A DNA stretch of 64,000 bases from Klebsiella michiganensis (GTDB lineage Bacteria; Pseudomonadota; Gammaproteobacteria; Enterobacterales; Enterobacteriaceae). Below the pieces are notes generated by a model that ran no database searches, was not told where the DNA came from, and saw only the letters and a program-made list of their open reading frames with translations. Each line of letters begins with the position of its first letter. The stretch's first letter is position 1. Below are positions 22,917 to 32,269 of this stretch, piece by piece. The DNA lies in contig NZ_PRDB01000001.1 of NCBI RefSeq assembly GCF_002925905.1, positions 1,178,001 to 1,242,000 on the forward strand. The letters run 5' to 3'. Position numbers and translations under genes: made by a program.

Positions 22917-23960
22917 ATGCGTATTGAAGAAGATTTGAAGCTTGGTTTTAAAGACGTTCTTATCCGCCCGAAACGTTCTACCCTCAAAAGCCGTTCTGAC
23001 GTACAGCTGGAACGTGAATTCACTTTCAAACATTCTGGCCAGACCTGGTCTGGTGTGCCGATCATTGCTGCTAACATGGACACCGTTGGCACGTTTGCCA
23101 TGGCTAAAGCCCTGGCTTCATTTGGCGTTTTGACCGCCGTACATAAGCATTACAGCGTTGAACAGTGGCAGGCGTTTGTTCAGAGCGTATCGGCAGATGT
23201 CGTGCAGCACGTCATGGTCTCTACCGGCACCTCCGATGCGGATTTTGAAAAAACAAATCAGATTCTGATCCAAAATCCGCAGCTTAGCTTTGTGTGCATT
23301 GACGTGGCGAATGGCTATTCAGAGCACTTCGTGCAGTTTGTCGCGAAAGCCCGCGAAGCCTGGCCGCAGAAAACCATTATTGCGGGCAACGTTGTTACCG
23401 GCGAAATGTGCGAAGAGCTGATTCTTTCGGGGGCTGATATCGTTAAGGTGGGTATCGGTCCGGGCTCCGTATGTACAACCCGCGTGAAAACCGGCGTCGG
23501 CTATCCGCAGCTTTCCGCAGTGATTGAGTGTGCCGATGCGGCGCACGGCCTGGGCGGGCAGATTATCAGCGACGGCGGATGTACTATGCCGGGCGATGTG
23601 GCTAAAGCCTTCGGCGGCGGCGCGGATTTCGTGATGCTTGGCGGTATGCTGGCCGGTCACGAAGAGAGCGGCGGTACCGTGGTTGAAGAAAACGGCGAAA
23701 AATTCATGCTGTTCTACGGCATGAGCTCGGAGTCGGCGATGACCCGTCACGTTGGCGGCGTAGCCCAGTACCGTGCGGCTGAAGGCAAAACCGTTAAGCT
23801 GCCTCTGCGCGGCCCGGTTGAAAACACCGCGCGCGATATTCTTGGCGGTCTGCGTTCCGCATGCACCTACGTAGGTGCTTCGCGGCTGAAAGAACTGACT
23901 AAACGCACGACTTTTATTCGCGTACAGGAACAAGAGAACCGCGTGTTCAACAGCCTGTAA
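22917..23960 (+). CDS. guaC: GMP reductase GuaC
   Basis: Cytoplasmic TIM-barrel enzyme of 347 residues that reduces GMP to IMP with NADPH, returning guanine nucleotides to the adenine branch. The catalytic cysteine is in [11 protein letters not shown], followed by SDGGC and the phosphate-binding [16 protein letters not shown]. The C-terminal [20 protein letters not shown] is typical. The ORF opens upstream at 22851, but the ATG at 22917 ([11 protein letters not shown]) gives the family start. A 9-bp hairpin lies between it and the convergent hofC. Confidence 0.97.
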   Translation: MRIEEDLKLGFKDVLIRPKRSTLKSRSDVQLEREFTFKHSGQTWSGVPIIAANMDTVGTFAMAKALASFGVLTAVHKHYSVEQWQAFVQSVSADVVQHVMVSTGTSDADFEKTNQILIQNPQLSFVCIDVANGYSEHFVQFVAKAREAWPQKTIIAGNVVTGEMCEELILSGADIVKVGIGPGSVCTTRVKTGVGYPQLSAVIECADAAHGLGGQIISDGGCTMPGDVAKAFGGGADFVMLGGMLAGHEESGGTVVEENGEKFMLFYGMSSESAMTRHVGGVAQYRAAEGKTVKLPLRGPVENTARDILGGLRSACTYVGASRLKELTKRTTFIRVQEQENRVFNSL

Positions 23961-23967
23961 TGCCGTT

Positions 23968-23989
23968 CGCTGGCGCGTTTGCGCCAGCG
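23968..23989. terminator. hairpin between guaC and hofC
   Basis: CGCTGGCGC (23968-23976) and GCGCCAGCG (23981-23989) form a perfect 9-bp stem with a GTTT loop, between the convergent guaC and hofC stop codons. No T-tract of note follows on the + strand. Confidence 0.55.
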
Positions 23990-25195
23990 TTATCCCCCCA
24001 TCCCGCTAATGGCGTCGCCCAGATGAAAAATGGGTAAATACATCGCCACCACCAGCACGCCGACAATCGTTCCGGTCACTACCAACATCATCGGTTCCAG
24101 CAAGGTCGCCAGATTATCTGCCTGCTGATGCGTCTGCTCACTATGGTGACGAGCCAGATTTTCCAGCATGGTATCCAGCGAACCCGAGGCTTCACCGGTA
24201 CGGATCAGTTGTAGGCAAAGCGGCGTAAAGCCTCCGCCGTTGGCGAGCGCCTGCCAGATGGGATCGCCGTGGGTAATTTGCCGGCAAACCTGCTGGAGCC
24301 TCTGCCGCCATAGCGGGCAGCTCAGGGTTTCCTCCACGCTTTGCAGACCTTGCAGAAAGCTGATTCCGGCGCTTTGCGTCAATGCGAGTACGGTAAAAAT
24401 CTGGCTAAGCCGCTGGCCGCATAGCAGTTTGCCAAACACCGGCAGCGTATGGAGCAGCTTCTGACGGTACAGCAGCCAGCCTGGCCGCTGGCAAATCAGC
24501 CGGTTGAGTATTGCAGGTAAAATACCCAGGGCCGCGAGCAGTGGCCAACAGCGAGTTAACCCTTCGCCAATGCTTATTACCGCGCGGGTCAGCCACGGCA
24601 GCGGGGTGTTGAAGGTTTGATATATAGCAGCGAATTCCGGTAAGACAAAGCACAGCATTCCCATAACCACCAGCAGCGCCAGGGATAAGATAATCAACGG
24701 GTAGCGCAGCGCTTTTTTCACTTTTTCGGTGAGGAGCAGCTGCTCTCGCTGCTGCCTGGCCAACTGAGCGCAGCAAAGTTCCAGTTTACCGGTAAGTTCA
24801 CCGGTGCGAATCATGGCCAGATAGAGCGGAGGGAACGCCTCAGGCCATTTTTCCAGGGAGCCTGAAAGCGAAATGCCCTGCGCCAGATCCTCCGCCAGGG
24901 TTTGCAGCAGCGCCTGCCATTGCGCATTGGGCTGCTGCTGCGCCAGCAGTTCCAGCCCCTCGGCCAGGGGGAGACCGGCCTGAAGAAGCGCGGCCAGCTG
25001 GCGGATGATTTCGCCACTGTAGCGCGGATGCCAGAGGGCGCTTTGCACGCTACAGCGGCGCAGCGTCAGCGGGATAATTCGCTGCCGCTGCAGAGCCTGC
25101 AATGCCTCAGGGCGATTATCCTGCCAGAGCGTTCCCTGGCAGGGAATGCCCTGGAGAGAGAGACCGCGCCAGCGCCACAGTCGTTTAGTCGCCAT
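23990..25195 (-). CDS. hofC: type IV pilus inner-membrane platform protein HofC (PilC/GspF family)
   Basis: Inner-membrane protein of 401 residues with two T2SSF domains (about 60-180 and 260-385). Each includes the pattern of a helical cytoplasmic bundle followed by long hydrophobic segments (for example YPLIILSLALLVVMGMLCFV). It is the platform protein that works with ATPase HofB and pilin PpdD. It overlaps hofB by 11 nt. In E. coli the equivalent genes are rarely expressed under laboratory conditions. Confidence 0.93.
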   Translation of the reverse strand: MATKRLWRWRGLSLQGIPCQGTLWQDNRPEALQALQRQRIIPLTLRRCSVQSALWHPRYSGEIIRQLAALLQAGLPLAEGLELLAQQQPNAQWQALLQTLAEDLAQGISLSGSLEKWPEAFPPLYLAMIRTGELTGKLELCCAQLARQQREQLLLTEKVKKALRYPLIILSLALLVVMGMLCFVLPEFAAIYQTFNTPLPWLTRAVISIGEGLTRCWPLLAALGILPAILNRLICQRPGWLLYRQKLLHTLPVFGKLLCGQRLSQIFTVLALTQSAGISFLQGLQSVEETLSCPLWRQRLQQVCRQITHGDPIWQALANGGGFTPLCLQLIRTGEASGSLDTMLENLARHHSEQTHQQADNLATLLEPMMLVVTGTIVGVLVVAMYLPIFHLGDAISGMGG

Positions 25196-26570
25196 GCGGT
25201 ATCCCCAACACGCGAACGACCTCTTCCAGACTTGTCATCCCACGTTCGACGGCCAGACAGCCGCTCTCAAACAGCGTCATCATGCCGGATTCGCGCGCCA
25301 GGGACTCGATCTCTCCGGCGCTAAGACCCTGAGTAATCGCCTGCCGTAACGCGGTGGTGACGGGGAGCAGCTCAAATAGCGCCAGGCGACCGTAGTAGCC
25401 GTGATAGCAGTGCTGACAGCCCGGAGCCTGCCAGCGAGGAAGCGCCCGTGGCCACAGGCTGTGTGGAACATCGGCCGAACTGCCGGTTTCCTGGCGGCAG
25501 TGCGGGCACAGTTTGCGTACCAGGCGTTGAGCAACCACCAGAGAAAGCGCGGATGAGATCATCCAGCGCGCAACGCCCATCTGCTGCAGGCGAACCAGCG
25601 TTTCACTGGTTGAATTGGTGTGCAGCGTTGAGAGAACCAGGTGCCCGGTTTGCGCTGCTTTTATCGCAATTTCAGCGGTTTCTGCATCGCGTATCTCTCC
25701 GACCATCACGATATCGGGATCCTGGCGTAGCAGGGCGCGCAGTACGCTGTGAAAGGTTAAGCCCGCCCGCGGATTAATCTGCGTCTGATTCATCCCCACG
25801 ATGGGGATCTCCAGCGGATCTTCAACGCTGCATATATTGACCTCGTCGCGATTCCGCGCCTGCAGCGCACTATACAAAGTGACGGTTTTCCCACTTCCCG
25901 TCGGGCCGGTGACCAGCATCAGCCCCTGAGGTTGGTTAAGCGCCGAGCGAAAGGCGGCAAGCTGCTGAGACGATAGCCCCAGCGCTTCGAGGTCCAGCGC
26001 TTGTTCGACCTGGTGTAATAAGCGAAGGACGATTTTTTCCCCGCCGCGGCAGGGAAGCGTGGCGATCCGAAACGAGATCGGGCGGTCTGCGAGCGTGAGG
26101 GTAAACTGGCCGTCCTGCGGTACCCGGTGTTCAGCGATATCCAGATTGCTGAGCACTTTAAGTCGGGCGGTGATGGGGGCGGCGAGTTCCGGCGCAAGCG
26201 GCGCAAGAGAATGGAGTACGCCATCTACCCTCAGGCGAATTCTCAGGCGATCGTCACCGGGTTCAATATGAATATCCGATGCGCGCTGGCGCAGGGCCTG
26301 TTCCAGAAGGCTATTTACCTGTTCAACGATGCTGGCCAAGGCTTCAACAGGCGGGGTGAGGGTTGATATTCCCGGCGTCTGCAGCCGCTTGTCCATCTGG
26401 TCCTGGCTCCAGCACTCGATATCAATCCTTTTCTGCGTCGCGAAACGTAACGCTTCCAGCAGCTCCGGGGCGGGGGCGTCAACCACGGCGATAGCGATGG
26501 TGTGTTCATTACTATCGAGCAGTAAGGCCTGATAGCGCTGGCAAAGAGGTATCAATTGTTCAGTTTTCAT
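25185..26570 (-). CDS. hofB: type IV pilus assembly ATPase HofB (PilB/GspE family)
   Basis: Cytoplasmic secretion ATPase of 461 residues that powers pilin polymerisation. The ASDIHIEPGDDRLRIRLR segment and Walker A GPTGSGKTVTLYSAL are clear. So are the Asp box and Walker B region (RQDPDIVMVGEIRDAETAEIA), the His box HLVLSTLHTNS, and a CPHC/CQHC four-cysteine zinc motif. The ATG at 26570 is preferred to an upstream in-frame codon at 26606 lying in ppdD. Gene order ppdD-hofB-hofC matches E. coli. Confidence 0.94.
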   Translation of the reverse strand: MKTEQLIPLCQRYQALLLDSNEHTIAIAVVDAPAPELLEALRFATQKRIDIECWSQDQMDKRLQTPGISTLTPPVEALASIVEQVNSLLEQALRQRASDIHIEPGDDRLRIRLRVDGVLHSLAPLAPELAAPITARLKVLSNLDIAEHRVPQDGQFTLTLADRPISFRIATLPCRGGEKIVLRLLHQVEQALDLEALGLSSQQLAAFRSALNQPQGLMLVTGPTGSGKTVTLYSALQARNRDEVNICSVEDPLEIPIVGMNQTQINPRAGLTFHSVLRALLRQDPDIVMVGEIRDAETAEIAIKAAQTGHLVLSTLHTNSTSETLVRLQQMGVARWMISSALSLVVAQRLVRKLCPHCRQETGSSADVPHSLWPRALPRWQAPGCQHCYHGYYGRLALFELLPVTTALRQAITQGLSAGEIESLARESGMMTLFESGCLAVERGMTSLEEVVRVLGIPHGD

Positions 26571-26580
26571 TGCCGCGCCC

Positions 26581-27012
26581 TCAGTTAAAACGGAACACGT
26601 CTTCACAGGCCTGCTTGAGTGCGCTATCGCCGGTAATGTTGCACACTCGCTGCCAGCCGGTGATGCCGTTAGCGTTATCCCAGGTCGGCGTCAGCGTGAC
26701 GCTTAAGCCATTAAGGCTTTCCTGCCCGGTGAGCGTGACAACGCCTGTGGCGACGGTCATAGCCGAGACGTAGCGGGTTGTGGCGGGCGAGGGAATACCG
26801 TTGCTGCCGCCATCGCAGGTGGTTAATCCGCCGTGCTCCAGCGCGCACAGCTCAATGGCGGTGCGGAACGGGACGAAGGTTTGCAGCATATCGGTAAGCG
26901 CCGCTTTTCGCAGATAGTTCTGATAAGCCGGAATGCCGATTGCGCTGAGAATGGCGATGATCCCAATGACCACCATAAGTTCGATGAGGGTAAAGCCGCG
27001 TTGTTTGTCCAT
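26581..27012 (-). CDS. ppdD: type IV prepilin PpdD
   Basis: Major type IVa-type pilin precursor of 143 residues. The N-terminus is a short basic leader ending in glycine, then FTLIELMVVIGIIAILSAIGIPAYQNYL, the classical class III signal with Phe+1 and Glu+5. Four cysteines lie in the mature part, two pairs likely forming disulphides (LCALEHGGLTTC and VCNITGDSALKQAC). It heads the ppdD-hofB-hofC operon. The prepilin peptidase and the other assembly genes are not in the window. Confidence 0.95.
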   Translation of the reverse strand: MDKQRGFTLIELMVVIGIIAILSAIGIPAYQNYLRKAALTDMLQTFVPFRTAIELCALEHGGLTTCDGGSNGIPSPATTRYVSAMTVATGVVTLTGQESLNGLSVTLTPTWDNANGITGWQRVCNITGDSALKQACEDVFRFN

Positions 27013-27161
27013 AAGTTGCTCCTTGTTATCTTCGGGAGCACTTTGCCGGGGTTTGTTTAGCGATACGAGCGGCAGATCGCGCCTGGAGAAGCACGCTTCC
27101 AGGCTTTTTTTGCGGGTTGCATTGAGGGATTATTGGCGTGCGAGCCGGCTCGCAAAAGTGC

Positions 27162-27188
27162 GCCCCGGCATCAACGACGAACCGGGGC
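27162..27188 (-). terminator. possible terminator after nadC
   Basis: GCCCCGG at 27162-27168 and CCGGGGC at 27182-27188 form a 7-bp stem just downstream of the minus-strand nadC and upstream of ppdD. Read on the minus strand a CTTTT stretch follows about 5 nt later. Moderate support only. Confidence 0.45.
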
Positions 27189-27195
27189 AGGGGAA

Positions 27196-28113
<918 letters not shown>

Positions 28114-28201
28114 TCAGAAGTGGGAAACATGCTAACCTGAACGACGTTTCTGTACCACATCCGCGTCCTTTCGTCGGCGGCGCCAGCGTGAAGTTTTGGC
28201 G

Positions 28202-28230
28202 TTAGCCAACCGAGCGAGCGTGGGTATGAT
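28202..28230 (+). promoter_or_regulatory. candidate ampD promoter
   Basis: TTAGCC at 28202-28207 and TATGAT at 28225-28230, 17 bp apart, in the 200-bp divergent nadC/ampD spacer. The -10 is good and the -35 is weak. Confidence 0.35.
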
Positions 28231-28289
28231 GCCGGGGATTGTTTGGTCACGGTGCCGCGAATGCATAAGCTAGTAAAAGGAGACTCAAC

Positions 28290-28841
28290 ATGCAGTTGAA
28301 CGGGGGATGGCTGGAAGAGGCGCGTCGGGTTCCTTCGCCGCACCACGATAGCCGCCCGGATAATGAAACCCCCTCTTTGCTGGTGGTGCATAATATAAGC
28401 CTGCCGCCCGGCGAATTTGGCGGGCCATGGATTGATGCCCTGTTCAGCGGTACGCTCGATCCCCATGCCCATCCTTTCTTTGCTGAAATCGCGCATCTTC
28501 GCGTTTCGGCACACTGTCTGATTCGCCGCGATGGTGAAATCGTGCAGTATGTGCCTTTCGACCAGCGCGCCTGGCACGCGGGGGTTTCCAGCTATCACGG
28601 GCGCGAGCGCTGTAATGATTTTTCGATAGGCATTGAGCTGGAAGGGACCGACGAGCTGGCTTATACCGACGCGCAGTATCAGCAGCTGGTTGCCGTTACC
28701 CGTCAGCTTATCTCGCGCTATCCGGCGATAGCTGACAATATCACCGGCCATAGCGATATTGCGCCAGTGCGTAAAACGGATCCCGGCCCGGCTTTTGACT
28801 GGGTCAAATTTCGCGGTCTGTTAACCCCGTCGTCAGAATAA
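28290..28841 (+). CDS. ampD: 1,6-anhydro-MurNAc-L-alanine amidase AmpD
   Basis: Cytoplasmic zinc amidase (Amidase_2 family) of 183 residues that cleaves the peptide from 1,6-anhydromuropeptides during cell wall recycling. Loss of it raises inducer levels for AmpR-controlled beta-lactamase genes where those exist. The zinc ligands are visible as the histidine in LLVVHNISLPPG, the histidine in ITGHSDIAP, and the aspartate in KTDPGPAFDW. The gene appears intact. ampE follows after 9 nt in the same operon. Confidence 0.96.
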   Translation: MQLNGGWLEEARRVPSPHHDSRPDNETPSLLVVHNISLPPGEFGGPWIDALFSGTLDPHAHPFFAEIAHLRVSAHCLIRRDGEIVQYVPFDQRAWHAGVSSYHGRERCNDFSIGIELEGTDELAYTDAQYQQLVAVTRQLISRYPAIADNITGHSDIAPVRKTDPGPAFDWVKFRGLLTPSSE

Positions 28842-28850
28842 GGAGATGCC

Positions 28851-29705
28851 ATGACGTTGTTCACTACGCTGTTAGTCCTCATTGCCGAGCGTTTGTTTAA
28901 GCTGGGCGAGCACTGGCAGCTCGATCACCGGCTGGAAGTGCTGTTTCGCCGGGTAAAGCATTATTCCCTGCTCACTACCCTACTGATGACGGTCGCGGCG
29001 GCGGCGGTCGTGTTTATTATTCAGCGCCTGCTGCAGGGGCAGCTGTTTAACATTCCTCTGCTGGTGTTCTGGATCCTGCTGGGCCTGCTGTGCATCGGCG
29101 CGGGCAAAGTCCGTCTGCACTATCACGCCTACCTGAAGGCGGCGGCGCGCGATGATAGCCGCGCCTGCGACGCCATGGCCAGCGAGCTCACCCTGATCCA
29201 CGGCGTGCCGCCCGGCTGCGACCAGCGTGAATATCTGAGCGAGCTGCAAAACGCGCTGCTGTGGATTAACTACCGCTACTATCTCGCTCCGCTGTTCTGG
29301 TTCGTTGTCGGCGGGCCGTGGGGACCGTTAACCCTGATTGCCTACTGTACGCTGCGGGCCTGGCAGACCTGGCTGGCGCGTTATCAGACGCCGCGTCATC
29401 GCTTACAGTCGGGTATTGACGGCATTCTGCACGTTGTCGACTGGGTTCCGGTACGTCTGGTCGGCGTGGTGTACGCGCTGGTTGGGCACGGGGAAAAGGC
29501 TTTGCCTGCGTGGTTTGCCTCGCTTGGCGACCGCCACTCTTCGCAGTATCAGGTGCTGACGCGCCTGGCGCAGTATTCGCTGGCGCGCGAGCCGCACGTG
29601 GATAAAGTGGCGACGCCGAAGGCGGCGGTCTCCATGGCGAAAAAAACATCGCTGGTGGTGGTGGTGATTATGGCGCTGCTGACGATTTACGGTACGCTGA
29701 TTTAA
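28851..29705 (+). CDS. ampE: inner-membrane protein AmpE
   Basis: Predicted polytopic inner-membrane protein of 284 residues encoded with ampD. The N-terminus [22 protein letters not shown] is the family signature. Hydrophobic segments occur near residues 40-60, 66-84, 145-160, 190-215 and at the C-terminus ([19 protein letters not shown]). A role as a sensory partner in beta-lactamase regulation has been proposed but its biochemical function is unsettled. Confidence 0.94.
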   Translation: MTLFTTLLVLIAERLFKLGEHWQLDHRLEVLFRRVKHYSLLTTLLMTVAAAAVVFIIQRLLQGQLFNIPLLVFWILLGLLCIGAGKVRLHYHAYLKAAARDDSRACDAMASELTLIHGVPPGCDQREYLSELQNALLWINYRYYLAPLFWFVVGGPWGPLTLIAYCTLRAWQTWLARYQTPRHRLQSGIDGILHVVDWVPVRLVGVVYALVGHGEKALPAWFASLGDRHSSQYQVLTRLAQYSLAREPHVDKVATPKAAVSMAKKTSLVVVVIMALLTIYGTLI

Positions 29706-29707
29706 GC

Positions 29708-29738
29708 ACCTGCCCGCTGGGGGCAGGTTCCGCTTTTA
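29708..29738 (+). terminator. terminator after ampE
   Basis: ACCTGCCC (29708-29715) and GGGCAGGT (29721-29728) form an 8-bp stem with a 5-nt loop. It is followed by TCCGCTTTT. It lies between the convergent ampE and GH43 genes. Confidence 0.6.
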
Positions 29739-30686
29739 ATCCGTATCTGCTGCCGGGATGCCAAAATCAGGCATCCCGTTTTCGTCCCAGCGGACAAGCT
29801 TCAGGCGGGTATGGCGATTCGGATCGTACAGCGGGTCGCCTTCGATTTCGGTGTAGTTGCGCGCGTGGTACACCAGCACATCTTCTCCCTCCGGCGTTTG
29901 CGTAAAGCTATTGTGTCCGGGCCCATACTGACGATTCTCATAGCTGGTACGAAACACCGGCTGCGGCGCTTTATGCCAGTTTTCCGGCCGCAGCGGGTCG
30001 GCGTTAACGTCTATCCACAATAATCCCATGCAGTAGTTTTCGTCGGTGGCGCTGGCGGAGTAGCTGACGAACAGCTTGTCGCCGTGGAACAAGACCGCCG
30101 GGCCTTCATTCACCAGAAAACCCCGGCACTCCCAGTCAAACTCGGGTTGACTCAGCCTGACCGGCTGACCTTTTAGCGTCCACGGATTTGCCAGTTCAGC
30201 CAGATAGAGGTTGGTATTGCCCTTAATTTCCGGATCTTTTTGCGCCCACAGGTACCACCGTTTACCCTGATGGCGGAAGGTGGTGGCATCCAGCGCAAAG
30301 GTATCAAGCGGCGTTTTAATCTGGCCTTTTTCCTGCCATTTACCGGTTAACGGGTCGCTGTCAGCGCATTCGAGCGCGAACATGCGGTGCTGGAACATGC
30401 CCTGCGCATCCAGATCGTGGGTGTGGCTGGCGGCAAAGTAGATATACCATTTGCCGTCAATCTCATGCAGCTCCGGGGCCCATATGAGCTGGCTCAGCGG
30501 GCCGCTGTCCGGCTTACGCCAGACGACCACCGGCTGCGCGTGGCGCAAGCCTTCAAGGGTTGCAGAGCGACGGATTTCCAGACGGTCATACTCCGGCACC
30601 GAGGCAATAAAGTAGTAGCTCTCCTGATGGCGCAGAATATAAGGGTCCGCGCGTTGTTCAATAAATGGATTCGGCCAGTTTTTCAT
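29736..30686 (-). CDS. glycoside hydrolase family 43 protein (xylosidase/arabinofuranosidase type)
   Basis: A 316-residue protein without a signal peptide, so probably cytoplasmic, reading as a five-bladed GH43 beta-propeller. The expected catalytic set is in place. Asp14 is in RADPYIL (general base), Asp133 in ALDATTF (pKa modulator), and Glu194 in LVNEGPAVL (general acid). Other family features are IWAPELHEIDGKWYIYFAAS and YGPGHNSFTQTPEGEDVLVYHAR. The ATG shares one base with the stop of the upstream GPH symporter gene (TAATG), so the two are one operon. The substrate is probably a small arabinoside or xyloside imported by that symporter. The exact sugar cannot be read from sequence. The pair is absent between ampE and aroP in E. 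coli K-12. Confidence 0.85.
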   Translation of the reverse strand: MKNWPNPFIEQRADPYILRHQESYYFIASVPEYDRLEIRRSATLEGLRHAQPVVVWRKPDSGPLSQLIWAPELHEIDGKWYIYFAASHTHDLDAQGMFQHRMFALECADSDPLTGKWQEKGQIKTPLDTFALDATTFRHQGKRWYLWAQKDPEIKGNTNLYLAELANPWTLKGQPVRLSQPEFDWECRGFLVNEGPAVLFHGDKLFVSYSASATDENYCMGLLWIDVNADPLRPENWHKAPQPVFRTSYENRQYGPGHNSFTQTPEGEDVLVYHARNYTEIEGDPLYDPNRHTRLKLVRWDENGMPDFGIPAADTD

Positions 30687-32092
30687 TACGCTTTCCTTAC
30701 CTGTTCGCCGGTTTTCAGTTCCTGATAGTCGTTGAGCTCGCTGTAGTTGACCCGGCGTTTCTCGAGGTCGGACTGAATTAGCCGCATAAATTCGCGGTTT
30801 ACCTTCAGCATACGCACCACCCCCGCGGTAATCAGATAGCCGATGCCGGGGATAACGCTGAATAACAATACGATACCGTTAATCGCGGAGGCGCTTTGCT
30901 GCTTCGCACCGGCATCGTAACCGTACCAGGAGAGCAGGAAGCCAACCATCGCGCCGGCGATGGCCAGACCGACCTTCAGGAAGAACAGGTTGCCTGAGAA
31001 GCTGATGCCGGTGATGCGTTTGCCGGTCTTCCATTCGCCGTAGTCATCCACGTCGGCCATCAGCGACCAGTGCAGCGGCGAGGGGATCTGATGCAGAATG
31101 TTCAGCAGGAAGTAGAGCACCATAATCATCATGGTGGCGTGCGGGTCGAAGAAGTAGAAGGCGCAGGAGAAAATCGCCAGCACGATGTTGGTCCAGAAAA
31201 ACACCTGCAGTTTGCACCAGCGGTCGGTCAGTACTTTAGCCAGCATACTGCCGATCATCATTCCGACTACCCCGAGGCTGATAAACAGCGTGGCGAAGTG
31301 GGTGCTTTGCTGCATCACCCAGGTGACGTAGTACATGGTGGCGGCCATGCGAATAAAGCCCGGACAAACGTTGCACAGCGTTAGCAGCAGGATGCGAACC
31401 CACTGGTCGTTTTTCCAGACGTCTTTCAGATCTTTTTTCAGCTCGTCGTTGGTCTGGACGGCGGGTTTTACGCGCTCACGAACGGTGGCAAAGCAGAACA
31501 GGAACATGCACATACCGATAATCGCCAGCACGGTCATCGCCATCTGATAGCCTTTGGCTTTATCCTCACCGCCGAACCAGTCCGCCATCGGCAGCAGCGT
31601 CAGGGAGAGCAGGAGCGTGGCGATACCGACCATCACGAAGCGATAGGACTGGCAGGCCACGCGTTCCTTCGGGTCATTCGTAATCACGCTACCCAAGGAG
31701 CAGTAGGGGATGTTGATCGCGGTGTAGGTCAGCGAGAGCAGGAAGTAGGTGACGAAAGCATAGATAACCTTGCTATTGTACGACCACTCCGGGGTGGTAA
31801 ACATCAGCACGCTGAACAGCGCGTACGGGAAGGCAATCCACAGTAGCCATGGGCGAAAGCGCCCGTATTTACTGCGGGTACGGTCGGCCATCGCCCCCAT
31901 GATCGGATCGGTGACGGCATCAATAACGCGTACGGAAAGCAGCAAAACGCCCACCAGCGCCGGCGCGAGACCAAAAATATCCGTATAAAAATAGTTAACA
32001 AACAACATGATGGCGCCGAATATGATATTGCATCCGGCATCACCCATCCCGTAGCCTATTTTTTCTTTAACTGAAAGCTTATTGCCATTCAT
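30686..32092 (-). CDS. GPH-family glycoside:cation symporter
   Basis: Inner-membrane transporter of 468 residues of the glycoside-pentoside-hexuronide family (MelB/XynT/YicJ type). It starts LSVKEKIGYGMGDAGCNIIFG and has the conserved loop DAVTDPIMGAMADRTRSKYGRFRPWLLW split across the usual positions. About 12 hydrophobic segments are visible. It probably takes up an oligosaccharide or glycoside by cation symport for the GH43 enzyme encoded immediately downstream with a one-base overlap. No regulator gene is adjacent. A CRP-like site lies about 110 bp upstream. Confidence 0.85.
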   Translation of the reverse strand: MNGNKLSVKEKIGYGMGDAGCNIIFGAIMLFVNYFYTDIFGLAPALVGVLLLSVRVIDAVTDPIMGAMADRTRSKYGRFRPWLLWIAFPYALFSVLMFTTPEWSYNSKVIYAFVTYFLLSLTYTAINIPYCSLGSVITNDPKERVACQSYRFVMVGIATLLLSLTLLPMADWFGGEDKAKGYQMAMTVLAIIGMCMFLFCFATVRERVKPAVQTNDELKKDLKDVWKNDQWVRILLLTLCNVCPGFIRMAATMYYVTWVMQQSTHFATLFISLGVVGMMIGSMLAKVLTDRWCKLQVFFWTNIVLAIFSCAFYFFDPHATMMIMVLYFLLNILHQIPSPLHWSLMADVDDYGEWKTGKRITGISFSGNLFFLKVGLAIAGAMVGFLLSWYGYDAGAKQQSASAINGIVLLFSVIPGIGYLITAGVVRMLKVNREFMRLIQSDLEKRRVNYSELNDYQELKTGEQVRKA

Positions 32093-32201
32093 CGCAGCGA
32101 TCTCCCCGTGGCGGTATGGAGAGAATTATTAGCCGGGTAATGGACTAATGCGTTGCAGGATAGGGTTAACGATATGGATAAATCGGTTATCAGGGGGAAA
32201 G

Positions 32202-32217
32202 TGTGAAGCAGATAACA
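32202..32217. promoter_or_regulatory. CRP-like site upstream of the GPH/GH43 operon
   Basis: TGTGA-N6-TAACA, matching nine of ten positions of the TGTGA-N6-TCACA consensus. It is centred about 117 bp upstream of the symporter start codon. Catabolite control would fit a sugar operon, but no clear -35/-10 pair was found between the site and the gene. Confidence 0.4.
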
Positions 32218-32224
32218 ATGCGCC

Positions 32225-32250
32225 GTGTCCGCCCAGCGGCGGGCGGACAC
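32225..32250 (-). terminator. hairpin after aroP
   Basis: GTGTCCGCCC (32225-32234) and GGGCGGACAC (32241-32250) form a perfect 10-bp stem with a 6-nt loop, 20 nt past the aroP stop on the minus strand. The following minus-strand sequence lacks a strong T-run, so termination may be partial. Confidence 0.55.
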
Positions 32251-32269
32251 AGCTTGTGGAGATACAGGA

